Below, piece by piece: positions 32,969-42,983 of a stretch of DNA of 49,870 bases. This DNA is from Saccoglossus kowalevskii. Taxonomy: Eukaryota > Hemichordata > Enteropneusta > Harrimaniidae. The stretch is from positions 259,599 to 309,468 of the forward strand of contig NW_003112473.1 of the NCBI RefSeq assembly GCF_000003605.2, read 5' to 3'. Position numbers and translations under genes: made by a program. How positions within the stretch are numbered: the first letter of the stretch is position 1; every line of letters begins with the position of its first letter. The notes below the pieces were generated by a model. The model was not told the origin of the DNA, searched no databases, and was given only the letters and a program-made list of their open reading frames with translations.

Positions 32969-33511
32969 ACAATCTCAGGAATCAGCCCAATTAGTCCCCG
33001 AACTCCGAGTGATTTTGTTAAGAAAAGTGTGAATATACGTTTATCCTTACATGCCAGTCTACGCGGCTTTACACTTGTGAGGATAATTTAGTCACATTGG
33101 CTTGTGAGATTATATACTGCATGTAGTTGGATTAGTTTCGTCTCCTTATACTAATTACATTTAATGACTTTACTGCAAATCAGTTGGGGATTGGTGAATG
33201 GGCAAACTACTTTGAAAACCTGTACAAAACAAAGTGTAGCGATACCAACAATGATTTGAAACCACATCAAGATGATAATCAAAATTTATTAGTGAATGCT
33301 CCAATTTCAGATAGTGAAATATAAAATGCTGTTTATAATCTTAAGAAAAATAAATCTGCTGGCCCTGATATGATTATTCCAGAATTTTTGAAATATTCAT
33401 GTGACCTAACTGACCCTCTCATGCATATTCTCTTCAATAGTATATTTAACTCTGGGCATTTTCCACAGGGGTGGTCCAGAGGGGACTAATTGGGCTGATT
33501 CCTGAGATTGT
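32969..33511. repeat. Perfect 31-bp inverted repeat, arms 32969-32999 and 33481-33511
   Basis: The left arm begins ACAATCTCAGGAATCAGCCC and the right arm is its exact reverse complement, ending GATTCCTGAGATTGT. Identity stops sharply on both sides. About 480 bp lie between the arms, including a LINE reverse-transcriptase fragment. Confidence 0.95.
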
Positions 33512-34310
33512 TACGACTTTGACAAATTATTATATTTAGTTGTGTGTTGAGATGATGAGTTCCGTATCTTTATTTTACTTATTTAATGAAATATACTTAC
33601 TACTACTTAAACCGTATAAAAAACTACAATATAGAGTACTGAGGCCATTCATAAAAAAGCTTAGGGTTACATGCGATTTCAACTAGAAACTACTGCAAAA
33701 TGCATGCAATTCATCGACACATCATCAATTTGTATTTGCTTGCCGAATGTAACATGACCGTTGACCAGAACTGCATTGAAATCCACATTGGAAGGTGCAT
33801 AATCTAACCATTTATCTCGTCACGGTTTTGGGAATACCGGCTACTGTCAATAACCCGTACGAAATTCACCGATATGATATAATACTAACCTCAGAGTATG
33901 CAGTTTTAAATACTCTGCAACAAAACATTGGAACTCTTTGCCTGATGCATTTAAAACCATCACTAAGAGGCATATATTCAAAGCAAAATTAAAAAAACTA
34001 TCTCTTAAAAATTTGATTTGTAATATTTTTTCTCCTTCTTTCTTTATTTGGAGATTTGTGTGATTAAAATATGAAATTATATATACAGGGGTTACGGACT
34101 CGACTAGTTATGATGAACTATATCTGTAATCCCCACCAAAAAAAGAAAAGTTATCTAAGTAGGATTCGTTATGTATTTATTTATTTGTTTATTTATTTAA
34201 TTATGTATTTATTTAAATGTATTTACTACCTGTGCAACTTCTACCTTTACCGTGTTTTTTTTTTTGTTTTTTTTTTTGGTGAAATAAATTTCATTCATTC
34301 TTGCACACCT
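33170..34310 (+). mobile_element. Degenerate CR1/L2-like LINE (RT start and C-terminus)
   Basis: The first part reads NAVYNLKKNKSAGPDMIIPE then FLKYSCDLTDPLMHILFNSI and SGHFPQGWSRG (about 33325-33485), the start of a CR1/jockey-type reverse transcriptase. The 3' part carries the typical end motif WNSLPDAFKT...FKAKLKKLSL (about 33930-34010). It is followed by CTCGACTAGTTATGATGAAC and an A/T-rich 3' tail ending in ATTC repeats near 34295. The middle of the RT is missing. Dead element. Confidence 0.75.
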
Positions 34311-35225
34311 TAAAAAAACAGAAGTGTGCACATTTAATATATCGCAATAAAAATGACTCGGCAAATAAATTATTCACGTTACTTGTTCATGCACATAGGT
34401 CACAGTCACGGCATGAAGACAACTCTTTTACTGTTACTCACAGGCGCTCGGACCGTTTAACGGTTAAGACAGGAGTAGAGGATGTCGTCGAAAGGCTAAA
34501 TACAAATACGAAAATTACTGACATGAAAGCCATAGGATAATCATAGACTCACAAAAAAACATTTGTAATACATGAAGTTCCATCTCAAGAATATTTCATT
34601 TCTTTGCGAATTTGTATTGTGCTAGAAATGATATTCTTATATTCAAGTAATACAACAAACAAACACCCAACAATAGATATGAGATGTCAACAAAAGTTAT
34701 GAATGTGGAAAGTGATTACTATTTTATACAGGGATTGATGTAAATCAGTATCGTAATTAAGAAAACTTATCAGAATTATCAGGCATCAATCTTTCTAGAA
34801 AACAAACAATTGCTATGTAATCTTCCACTTTACTCAGTTCAAATTATTTACATTTACACGAAGAACTTAGAACATTTTTGAAACCAAGAATTGTCATTCC
34901 ATCTCAACAGCCAAACTCGACGGCCTTACAGTTAGACCCCGGGAAAATGTTCTATATCCTTCGTTTACCTAATTTTGTCAGCGGTTGGCGTAATATTATT
35001 CTAACGGTTCGTTTGGCTGTGAAATATTGGTATTTTTTCATATTTGTAGGAATATGAGAAACACCTTTCAAAACTTGTCTCTTTTTGTGTTTCGAGCCGT
35101 ATTCAAGATGGCGGCCCCATATAGTAAATATCGCATTTATTTTATATTCACATGTGCGCCAGTTGACCATGAATAGGGTTATAGTTTGAAGTGGGAGGTT
35201 ATGTGCGGGTGGTATTGGAACAAGA
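34311..35225. other. No supported gene
   Basis: AT-rich, with open frames of no recognisable character. A CAAGATGGCGGCC motif lies near 35104. Confidence 0.5.
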
Positions 35226-35230
35226 GGACT

Positions 35231-35340
35231 ATTTGGCTAATGTGATACTCCCCTTGTGTACTATTGGCTAATGTTAAATTTTCTATCTGTATGATTGGCT
35301 AATGTGATGCTCCCCTTGCGTATAGTTAGCCAATCATACA
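35231..35340. repeat. Repeated CCAAT-box block
   Basis: A 30-bp unit (TTGGCTAATGTGAT, then CTCCCCTTG) occurs at 35231-35260 and 35293-35322, with a shortened copy (CTATTGGCTAATG) between. TTAGCCAATCATAC at 35326-35339 is the inverted partner of 35289-35302, so a hairpin can form. Confidence 0.8.
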
Positions 35341-35510
35341 TATGGAAAGTACACGTTACTTATTTATTAGTACTAATTTCTTTTATCAATTTACTACTCA
35401 TAATTTCTTTCTTTGCTTTGTCAGTTTTTTTTTAGTTTGTTAGTTATTCAAGCTTGTTAATACAATATTTCGTCAACATTTGTCTCATTCACTATTGTCG
35501 TCATTGCGTA

Positions 35511-35518
35511 TGACGTCA
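35511..35518. promoter_or_regulatory. CRE-like site TGACGTCA
   Basis: Perfect 8-bp CREB/ATF palindrome. A second lies at 35641-35648, both just around the start of duplication copy A. Confidence 0.4.
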
Positions 35519-35640
35519 TACATAATTACTGGCAAGAAAACTAAAATCCGTAATCCATTTCACTAAGTATTTTTGTCATATAAGAAATGCCAGAAACTTC
35601 GTAATTCGTAATCTTGATTTCACCGTTGTCGTCATTGGCA

Positions 35641-35648
35641 TGACGTCA
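35641..35648. promoter_or_regulatory. CRE-like site TGACGTCA
   Basis: Second perfect CRE palindrome of the pair, within GGCATGACGTCATAAAC. Confidence 0.4.
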
Positions 35649-36589
35649 TAAACAAACTTCTTCTTTTACAATCATTGTAATCTTCACAGTTAATCAATCT
35701 TTCATTTTCTCGCTGCGTCTTTCTCTCATAATGCCTCACCTTCGCTTCGATTATTATACTCTTCACTTCGAGTTGTTACTATTTATCAATCAAGGTTTTT
35801 GCATTGCGCCTTCGGGGTGTCAAACATCGCAAATTTTTATAATAATTATTTTTCCATTATTCCATAATCTCTATTGATATACCTCAACTTAACGACAGCA
35901 ATTCTATCCTAATTACCTCTATCAATAAAACATACTTATGTAACCAAAGTGATCATGCTTTGATTGCAAGCTTGAAATGCGGATATACTAAATGGTTGAG
36001 TGAATATCACATTAATGTGTTTTCATCTTCACTTCAATGGTAATACCTATCTGTCAGGTATTCATTTGAGAATCTAGGATTGGGTTTTTAAAGGTGTATT
36101 CGTACATTTCGTTTGCAATTTGCACAATGCATGCATCCAGTCATTTAGTGATTTATAATCCTGTTTTCACAAAAATTAGATTAAATGTTATGAAAAATGT
36201 AATAAAAGCACGATTTGTGCAAATAATTTATAACAAACCGCTCATCAATGACAGTTATAATATGAAAACGTAATAATGAATGTCGTGAAAACTTGTTGTG
36301 TTATACAAACTCACGTGTTGTTGCAGTGTTCACATCGACGTCTCCTGTATGAGTTGTTTAGTTAAATTAGCATACACTCGAGTCCAATACGCTTATATGT
36401 TACAATTACATTGTTCCGGTACAGTTTGCATCTCGATAAAACACACTAACATCCTTTTATGAGATATCATTGTTATTAAATAGATTGTTTGCTGGTTTTA
36501 ATTGCGGGTGGTGCATTGTTTGATTACGCCAGTGTTGCGACAGACTCATTCAAAGTTCGTGTATGACACACACTGTCAAAGGTTCACGT

Positions 36590-36598
36590 TATATAAAA
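36590..36598 (+). promoter_or_regulatory. TATA box candidate, copy A
   Basis: TATATAAAA about 215 bp before the small ORF start, conserved in copy B. Confidence 0.35.
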
Positions 36599-36811
36599 TG
36601 GGTAACTGGGAATAATTTTAGTTGTTTTTAAACAACCAACTACGAACGAGGACGTGACGACACAATTCTCGATAGTTAGGAACTATTTAGAATAAAATAA
36701 AAAGTGACACAGAAACCTGCAAATATAGACTAGACAATAATATGTATAAAGTGTATACTGATATATCATTTTATTAAAATATTATTAGTAGTATGTTTTC
36801 ACATAAATCAC

Positions 36812-37003
36812 ATGGAAAATGATAAAATACAATCCGAGACTATATTAAAACACGTATTATACACTAAGCATGTACAATAAACCCTCTTGTCCACCAATAT
36901 GATTTGACAGTACTATTTGGACCATTTTATTGACAGCCACGCTAGTTTATCTTTTTATATGGATAGTCAACACAAAGTGCAACAGGTAAAGTCACGACTC
37001 AAA
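36812..37003 (+). pseudogene. Broken copy of the small membrane ORF
   Basis: Starts MENDKIQSETILK like the copy at 38834, but a one-base insertion after about 19 codons leads to a stop at 36880. Another stop follows in the shifted frame. The downstream GCAACAG|GTAAAGTCACG junction and the upstream TATATAAAA are still shared. Confidence 0.65.
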
Positions 37004-37790
37004 ATAACAAATAACTTAACAGTTTAAGGCTGGGTTGAATACAATCAATACAATACTATTTTTATGAACACGATTCGGTCGCTGTGTCACTGTATATGAA
37101 AAGAAACCGTTCAATTCCTTAACTATTAACTTTTCTTACTTTCAATCGTTATACTGTGCTTATAATTAAACAGTGCTTGTTTTGCTTTACTCGTTCTCAT
37201 TGTTCTATAAGGTTTCCGGTATGCACAACATTGCAAATTATTACACTTTAATTAATGTCAAGGAAACAACGAATGTGCAAACTAAAATCTTAAAATTTGT
37301 GTAAAATCCACAATTTGTACACTACTTCTGCCTCCCATAATGCATCAACTTCGCTTCGATTACTATTCACTTCGCTTCGATATGTTACCATCTATTAATC
37401 AACGTTTGTGTATCACGCTTCCGGGACGTCAAACATCGCCAATACTCATAATAATTATTTTTCTATTATTACGTAATCTCTATTGATATACCTCAATTAA
37501 CGACAGCAATCTTATCCTAATTACCTCTATCAAAAAACATACTTTGGTAACCAAAATGATAATGCCTTGATTGCAATCTTGAAATGTGGATATACTAAAT
37601 GGTTGAGTCAATATCACATTAGTGGATTTTCATCTTGACTCCAATAGTACCACCTTTCTGTAAGGTATACATTTGAGAATCTAGGATTGGGGTGATAAAC
37701 GTTTATTCGTAGATTTCGTTTGAAATTTGCACAATGCATAAATCCACTCATTTAGTGATTTGTAATTCTCTTTTTCAAAATTTTTAGATT

Positions 37791-38176
37791 ATGAGACAGT
37801 ACTCAGACAGTACACCATCGCGTCGACCTCATGTGCGCGTCGGTCGATACTCACGCAGTACTGTCTTTGTGCATACTTTGAGGTATCCTCGTAATTAACT
37901 TATTATTACACATCTTTTCCTTCCAATGATACATCATGGGAATACCAAATCCAAAAAGTTTAGAACAGAATCACCAAACTTTTTTTGTGTGGAGTCCAGT
38001 CAAACCCTGGTGACAGCCATGTTTGTTTTTATCATTAGAGAACGCTTACACACGTAATCATTCATATTTGGAATTCGTATTTATTTTTATGGTTGGAATA
38101 AAAATACCCCATAAAATACCACAAAATTAAGGTACGCTGTAACTTATGGCGTTACGGTGACAGATCTATATTAATA
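37791..38176. mobile_element. Insertion in duplication copy B
   Basis: Absent from copy A, where the flanks join as TTAGATTA|AAATGTT. Near its left end, GACAGTACT (37795-37803) pairs with AGTACTGTC (37857-37865) across a G+C-rich loop. ATTA occurs at both borders and may be a target duplication. It is probably a small non-autonomous element. Confidence 0.5.
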
Positions 38177-38618
38177 AATGTTGTTAAGAGTTAATACAAG
38201 TACGAAGGAGCGATTTGTGCAAATAATTAATAATAAACTGCTCAACAATGACAGTTATACGAATGCAACAATGTGAGAGCGTGATATGAATGTCCACGTG
38301 AAAACTTGTTGTGTTATTCAAACTCACGTGTTGTTGCAGTGGTCACATTGACGTCACCTGTACGAGTTGGTTATTTAAATTAGCATACACTCGAATACAA
38401 TACGCTTTTCAGTTACAATTAAATCGTTCTGGTACAGTTTGCATCTCAGAAACCTCGATAAATACACCAACATCCTCTTATGAGATATCATTGTGTTATT
38501 GCAAGGTCAAATAATGTGAGTTCTGTTCACATTATTAAATAGACTTGTTTTATTACGTCAGTTTCGCGGCAGGCTCGTTCAAAGTTCGTGTATGGCACTC
38601 ACTGTCAAAGGCTAATGT

Positions 38619-38627
38619 TATATAAAA
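38619..38627 (+). promoter_or_regulatory. TATA box candidate, copy B
   Basis: TATATAAAA in the same place as in copy A, within a conserved stretch. Confidence 0.35.
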
Positions 38628-38833
38628 TGGATAATTGCGGATAATTTTAGTTGTTTTCAAACTACCAACTGCGAACGAGGACATAACTACATAATTCTTG
38701 AAACTCTTTAGACCAAAATAACAAGTGGCACACAAACCTGCAAATATAGACTATACAATAATATGTATAAAAAGTATACTGATATATCATTTTATTAAAA
38801 TATTATTAGTAATATTCTTTTCACATAAATACC

Positions 38834-39022
38834 ATGGAAAATGATAAAATACAATCCGAGACTATATTAAAATACGTATTATACACTAAGATGTACAATA
38901 CACCTTCTTTTTCATCAACATGTTTTGGTAGTATTATTTGGACCATTTTATTGACAGCCACGCTGGTTTATCTTTTTCAATGGATAGTACAGCAGGTAAA
39001 GTCACGACTGAAATTAACTTAA
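38834..39022 (+). CDS. Small single-pass membrane protein ORF (62 aa), function unknown
   Basis: Reads MENDKIQSETILKYVLYTKM, a short Ser/Thr part, then one hydrophobic helix (about residues 32-51, SIIWTILLTATLVYLFQWIV) and a basic end. The start has a strong context (ACCATGG), and a TATATAAAA lies about 210 bp upstream. In both duplicate copies the sequence CAG|GTAAAGT follows the helix, close to a splice donor, so this may be the first exon of a larger gene. No following exon was identified. With one intact and one broken copy, coding status is uncertain; I recognise no family. Confidence 0.35.
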   Translation: MENDKIQSETILKYVLYTKMYNTPSFSSTCFGSIIWTILLTATLVYLFQWIVQQVKSRLKLT

Positions 39023-39290
39023 AAGTTTAAAGCTGAGTTAAATACAATCAATATAATACTATATTTATGACCACGGTTCGGTTGCTGTGTGTGTCACTGT
39101 ATATGAAAAGAAACCGTTCAATTAACTTAACTATTAACTTTTCATACTTTTAATCGTTATACTGTCGCAGTTAATTAAACACGTTTATTTTGCTTTACTC
39201 GTTCTCAGTGTTCTATAAGGTTTCCGGTATGCACAACATTTAGAATTTGGTAAACCTTAATAAATAGCAAGGAAATAACGAATTGGCAAA

Positions 39291-39692
39291 CTAAAATCCG
39301 TAATCCATGACAACTTTTCATAATGTATTTTTATCATATAAGAAATGCCACAAATTTCGTAGTCTGTGTTACACTGTTGTCGTCATTATATATGACGTCA
39401 TTAACCCATTTCTTTTTTTTAAAACATTGTAATCTTCACAATTAATCGACCTTTAATTTTTACACTACTCCTTTCCCCCATAATGCTTCAACTTTGCTTT
39501 GATTTCTATTCACTTCGCTTTGATCTATTACTACTTATTAATCAACGTGTGTGTATCGCGCCTCCGGGTTGTCAAACATCGCCAATATTCATAATAACTA
39601 TTTTTCTATTATTACGTAATCTCTATTGATATACCTCGATTATCGATAACAAGCTTATCCTAATTACCTATAAAACATCCTTACGTAGCCAA
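39291..39692 (+). repeat. Segmental duplication, copy C (truncated)
   Basis: Matches the first 400 bp of copy A, including a TGACGTCA site at 39393, then diverges after TACGTAGCCAA. The ORF-bearing part is absent. Confidence 0.88.
39393..39400. promoter_or_regulatory. CRE-like site TGACGTCA
   Basis: Perfect CRE in duplication copy C, at the position aligned with the copy A site. Confidence 0.4.
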
Positions 39693-40777
39693 TAAATAAT
39701 TGTTTTGCACATAGTTAAGTGAATTTGAATGAACTAACTGGTCACATGACACCCTTTATTTATTTATTTTGTTTACGTGGCAGAAATAGTATCCGATCCG
39801 ACTTGATAGACGTATGTGTCCATTCATTATGCCGGTTATGCGCCACCCCGGTATCAACCAATCCCTTTCTTTTTTTCATAATAGCGTTACGGCAATTTAT
39901 TGCGGTATCTCGGCGGCAACAATGCCCATCAACGTGAACAGGAACAGACAGATGAGTGATAAAATAAATTACAAAAAACAAACCCACAAATCATCATTAT
40001 TTGATATAAATGAACGTGCCAAATATATTGGTCCCACAATGCCGTCAATGCGATTACATGTCATTGCTGAGAACAGAATAATAGTAGAACAAATTTATAT
40101 ATTTTAAAAAACAGTCTCGCTAATATTAAATGTAATCTATTCGAATCTGATCCCCATCCAATCCTCCGACCCGTTTCCTTCCAATTCATCCTTGTCACTT
40201 CATTCACCTTTCTATCCATTATAATTATTTCGAGTTTATATAAATTAACTATATTTTTGAAACTGCAAACGCTAAATATTCCAACATACCAGTGATACAT
40301 ATCAGTTCCACTCTGCATGATGTTCTTATGTTTTTCTTTGGTAACTCAGACAATGTAGTTAATGGGTTAAGGAACTTTCTACCAGTTCATAGACGATTGG
40401 TCTGATATGCAAATGCAGCCAAAATCTCGTTATGAATAACATGAACCACTGAGAGAGTGAGAGTACCGCAAGACTTATTTTTGACCCTCAAATAGTGTTA
40501 TATCCAGTCGTTGCCCCCACTATTTTAAAATATTATTTATGGTAGATAATATTTGGTAATCATCGTCATGCTATACCAAGTTGTAATAAGAACGCCCACA
40601 CTTGCCCAATACGCTGAATACACTATTTTATTCTAGTTACGGGGCATGTCTGTGACTTGAAAATTACGGATATCGTTGACGACAATATCGTTAAAATATG
40701 TGTTTGGTTGAGGACTTGTTAGTCATCGACATGGACTAAATTAAAAACAATATCGACGCTTTCAATTTGCCATCCAG

Positions 40778-40785
40778 TGACGTCA
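40778..40785. promoter_or_regulatory. CRE-like site TGACGTCA upstream of the GPCR
   Basis: Perfect CRE about 370 bp before the GPCR start codon and about 190 bp before its candidate TATA box. Confidence 0.4.
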
Positions 40786-40963
40786 TATAAGTGTGTCGTC
40801 GCTAGAGGGCGCGAGTACAAGCAATACCCTGACCGTGTCGCAAACAGTTTGTAGTAGAGCGTTATATAATAATGTCTACACCCAGTAATTAGTCACGTGG
40901 GGGGAGGTTGGTTATTATTCGCTCTAATAATGAAAATTTACATTTACATATTCACCAATAATA

Positions 40964-40972
40964 TATATAAAG
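40964..40972 (+). promoter_or_regulatory. TATA box candidate for the GPCR
   Basis: TATATAAAG about 180 bp before the start codon, with a CCAAT-like ACCAATAAT just upstream. Confidence 0.4.
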
Positions 40973-41152
40973 CCAACAAGATTCATAATCACCTTTACAT
41001 TAATAAATGAAACAGACAAAATTGTTGACTACTTTTTCATTAGCGTTGACTTCTACACCATCAGCTTTTAGCCACAACACATTGAATTTGTGTTACATAC
41101 ACGGTATCATCGTCAAGAAATACGTCTGTGAATTATCGCAATCTTCTCTTTA

Positions 41153-42343
41153 ATGGATTCCCCTGGCATAGCAGAAAATTCGACTGAAACATTTCTAGAT
41201 GTAAGTGCAACAAATTCAACCCAACAGTTTCTCGATACCGTTGTAACAACGTCAACATCTGATACAGCTCTTGACATTATATCAACAAGTTCAACTGGAA
41301 CATTTATCGATATCATTACAGCGAATTTGACAGGTGCGTTTGTCGATAATATAGAACAGAGTTCAACTGAACCATATTTTGATATCGATGTAACGAATGT
41401 AAATATAACTGAAGAAGTACTCGACATTATTGGTGTGAAATCATATGAACAAGTTCTCGATATAATATCAGCGTGCATGTTACTTATCGTTGCTTTGGTT
41501 GGAACTGCTGGCAATATTCAAGTGTTTGAAATTGTCTACACTAACAAGAAACTAAGAACCCCTCAGAACATCCAACTAGTGTCGTTAGCTGTAACATATG
41601 TGTTAGTTTGTACCGTAACATCATTGATGCGTTTTTTTGTTATGGTGAAAAGTCTTCTACATGGAGAAATCAACATAAATGGTCCGTTTTGTACCTGTCA
41701 AATATTCATTATTTACTCCACGCTTATCACAACTATAGTTTCTCTGGGATCTATCAGTGTTTTGAGAGCAATAGCTGTATCAGATAAGTTTTCACCAAGC
41801 ACCAAGAGAACATTGATCTTCATTTTGATCACTGCCAGTTGGATTATAGGGATAGGATATGGCACATGGAAGGCATGGGCCGGGGAGGATCTCGCGTGCA
41901 ATCCAGAACCCATAAGTCAGGAAGTGAAAAACGCATCAAGAACTGGCGTAATCATAATATTTCTAACACTGTGTACAATAGTTGTGTCACATTCCTACAT
42001 TTACCGCGTGACCAAACGACATGAGGAATCATTTCAACGAGCTATGAAGGCAGCAGGCAATAATGGACAAACAAACCGCGAACCAGCCAACCTTGCAACA
42101 TTGAAGGTAGCCGCTAAACTCATTTCTACGTTCATAATATCATATTTCCCACTTGCATTGTATGGTTTGGTTGTACTTAATAATGATAGCTATAGAAGTG
42201 AGCATGTAGCAAGTGTCTTGTTATCGTTAATGTTATCGGGCAGCATGATAAATCCTATAATATACACCCTTACTTCCAATCAGTTTAAAAATCATCTATT
42301 CTTTAAAAAAACAAAAAAAAACAAAACAAAATACAGCCAATAA
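41153..42343 (+). CDS. Intronless rhodopsin-family (class A) G-protein-coupled receptor, divergent orphan
   Basis: 396 codons with an in-frame TGA 24 bp upstream of the ATG. Residues 9-107 are an ectodomain of eight 12-residue repeats with four N-glycosylation sequons. Seven hydrophobic helices follow: about 104-128, 138-160, 182-204, 220-240, 264-284, 317-341 and 352-374. Class A marks present: GN at 120-121 (TM1), Cys 180 or 182 with Cys 249 for the usual disulfide, Trp 230 (TM4), Arg 205 in place of DRY (LRA), Pro 333 (TM6) and NPxxY at 367-371. Missing: the TM2 Asp (Tyr 149), the TM5 Pro and the TM6 Trp (Tyr 331). TM7 has Leu where opsins have Lys, so it is not an opsin. The C-tail is short and Lys-rich. 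The ligand is unknown. Confidence 0.93.
   Translation: MDSPGIAENSTETFLDVSATNSTQQFLDTVVTTSTSDTALDIISTSSTGTFIDIITANLTGAFVDNIEQSSTEPYFDIDVTNVNITEEVLDIIGVKSYEQVLDIISACMLLIVALVGTAGNIQVFEIVYTNKKLRTPQNIQLVSLAVTYVLVCTVTSLMRFFVMVKSLLHGEININGPFCTCQIFIIYSTLITTIVSLGSISVLRAIAVSDKFSPSTKRTLIFILITASWIIGIGYGTWKAWAGEDLACNPEPISQEVKNASRTGVIIIFLTLCTIVVSHSYIYRVTKRHEESFQRAMKAAGNNGQTNREPANLATLKVAAKLISTFIISYFPLALYGLVVLNNDSYRSEHVASVLLSLMLSGSMINPIIYTLTSNQFKNHLFFKKTKKNKTKYSQ
41177..41473 (+). repeat. 36-bp coding repeat array in the GPCR ectodomain (8 copies)
   Basis: Eight imperfect units of mostly 12 residues with pattern (N/S)xTxxxLDIIxx. The key Asp is at residues 16, 28, 41, 53, 65, 77, 91 and 103 (spacing 12, 13, 12, 12, 12, 14, 12). 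The last unit runs straight into TM1. Confidence 0.88.
42337..42342 (+). terminator. AATAAA overlapping the GPCR stop codon
   Basis: The TAA stop lies within CCAATAAACG. It could act as a polyadenylation signal with a very short 3' UTR, but a later signal is equally possible. Confidence 0.3.
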
Positions 42344-42682
42344 ACGAGATAGAAATGGGCAGAAACCCCGTGTAATAACAACTATCATATAATTATACTA
42401 TAATTGCAGAGTAGTTCGTCACTTTTCTTAAAACAATGACAACACGTAACAGTATGACTTTTTATCGCATGTATCAAGTGTCACTTTCCATGGATAAGAA
42501 TATTGCAAGATAGTTCCTTTCGCGTATTGTAATTTGTAACAAAAGTTTTAAAAAACACGATTTCGTTACCAATGCTTTATATCTTATGCAACCTCGCCAT
42601 TGAAAATTATAAATTATTAGTCAGTATACGAACTACTAACATGCATTAGTATGTGCGTTTGAATATACTATTGTCAGTATAA

Positions 42683-42849
42683 TTAAAGCGTGGGGGGTCG
42701 TCACCTACGCATGCGTCAGATGGCCATAGCGTGTAATTGTTTACAAACAAGCGTCTACCCACGAGCCTGTGCGTCTTTAGCGTGTGTTGTTATCGTCGCT
42801 CGGGACTTAATTCCCATCCGTGCGCAGGTGACGACCCTCGCGCTTTGAA
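42683..42849. mobile_element. MITE-like element 1
   Basis: The left end TTAAAGCG...GTCGTCACCTACGCATGCG is mirrored at the right by TGCGCAGGTGACGAC...CGCGCTTTGAA. It shares the internal stretch CAGATGGCCATAGCGTGT with element 3. No coding capacity. Confidence 0.75.
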
Positions 42850-42852
42850 GTC

Positions 42853-42983
42853 TAAAGGGAAGGAGTCGTTCTCAACAGTCGTCACCTGCTCACGTGGGCA
42901 TTACAACGCAAACTAAAACGTAATAAATCATATGCAGACAGTAAATATGAACAGGTGACAACACCCCCTCCCAACCGCTTTAA
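42853..42983. mobile_element. MITE-like element 2 (diverged)
   Basis: The left end TAAAGGGAAGGAG...GTCGTCACCTGC pairs with the right end ACAGGTGACAAC...CCGCTTTAA. It starts three bases after element 1. Confidence 0.6.

Larger units (their letters stand above)
35535..37280 (+). repeat. Segmental duplication, copy A
   Basis: Aligns along its length with copy B (37281-39290). Shared landmarks are a start of ACTAAAATC, CATAATGC...CTTCGCTTCGAT, AATCTCTATTGATATACCTC, CTCACGTGTTGTTGCAGTG, TATATAAAATGG and the small membrane ORF. Copy A lacks the 380-bp insertion of copy B. It starts beside two TGACGTCA sites. Confidence 0.92.
37281..39290 (+). repeat. Segmental duplication, copy B
   Basis: Direct tandem copy of A with many substitutions, a lost block of about 165 bp near its start (the one carrying the TGACGTCA sites) and an extra segment at about 37791-38176. 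It carries the intact version of the small membrane ORF. Confidence 0.92.
39693..41152. other. GPCR 5' flank
   Basis: Non-coding as far as I can tell. Open frames at 39719-40318 have no recognisable domain. The promoter-proximal part has a CRE-like site, CACGTGGGGGGA near 40895, CACCAATAA near 40952 and a TATA box. Confidence 0.5.

Noticed and set aside
41113-41514. 133-codon minus-strand frame opposite the GPCR
   Set aside because: Shadow of the repetitive ectodomain; no domain, and the plus-strand GPCR is clear.
41153-42343. GPCR as an opsin
   Set aside because: The TM7 retinal-binding Lys is Leu, so the residue that defines opsins is missing.
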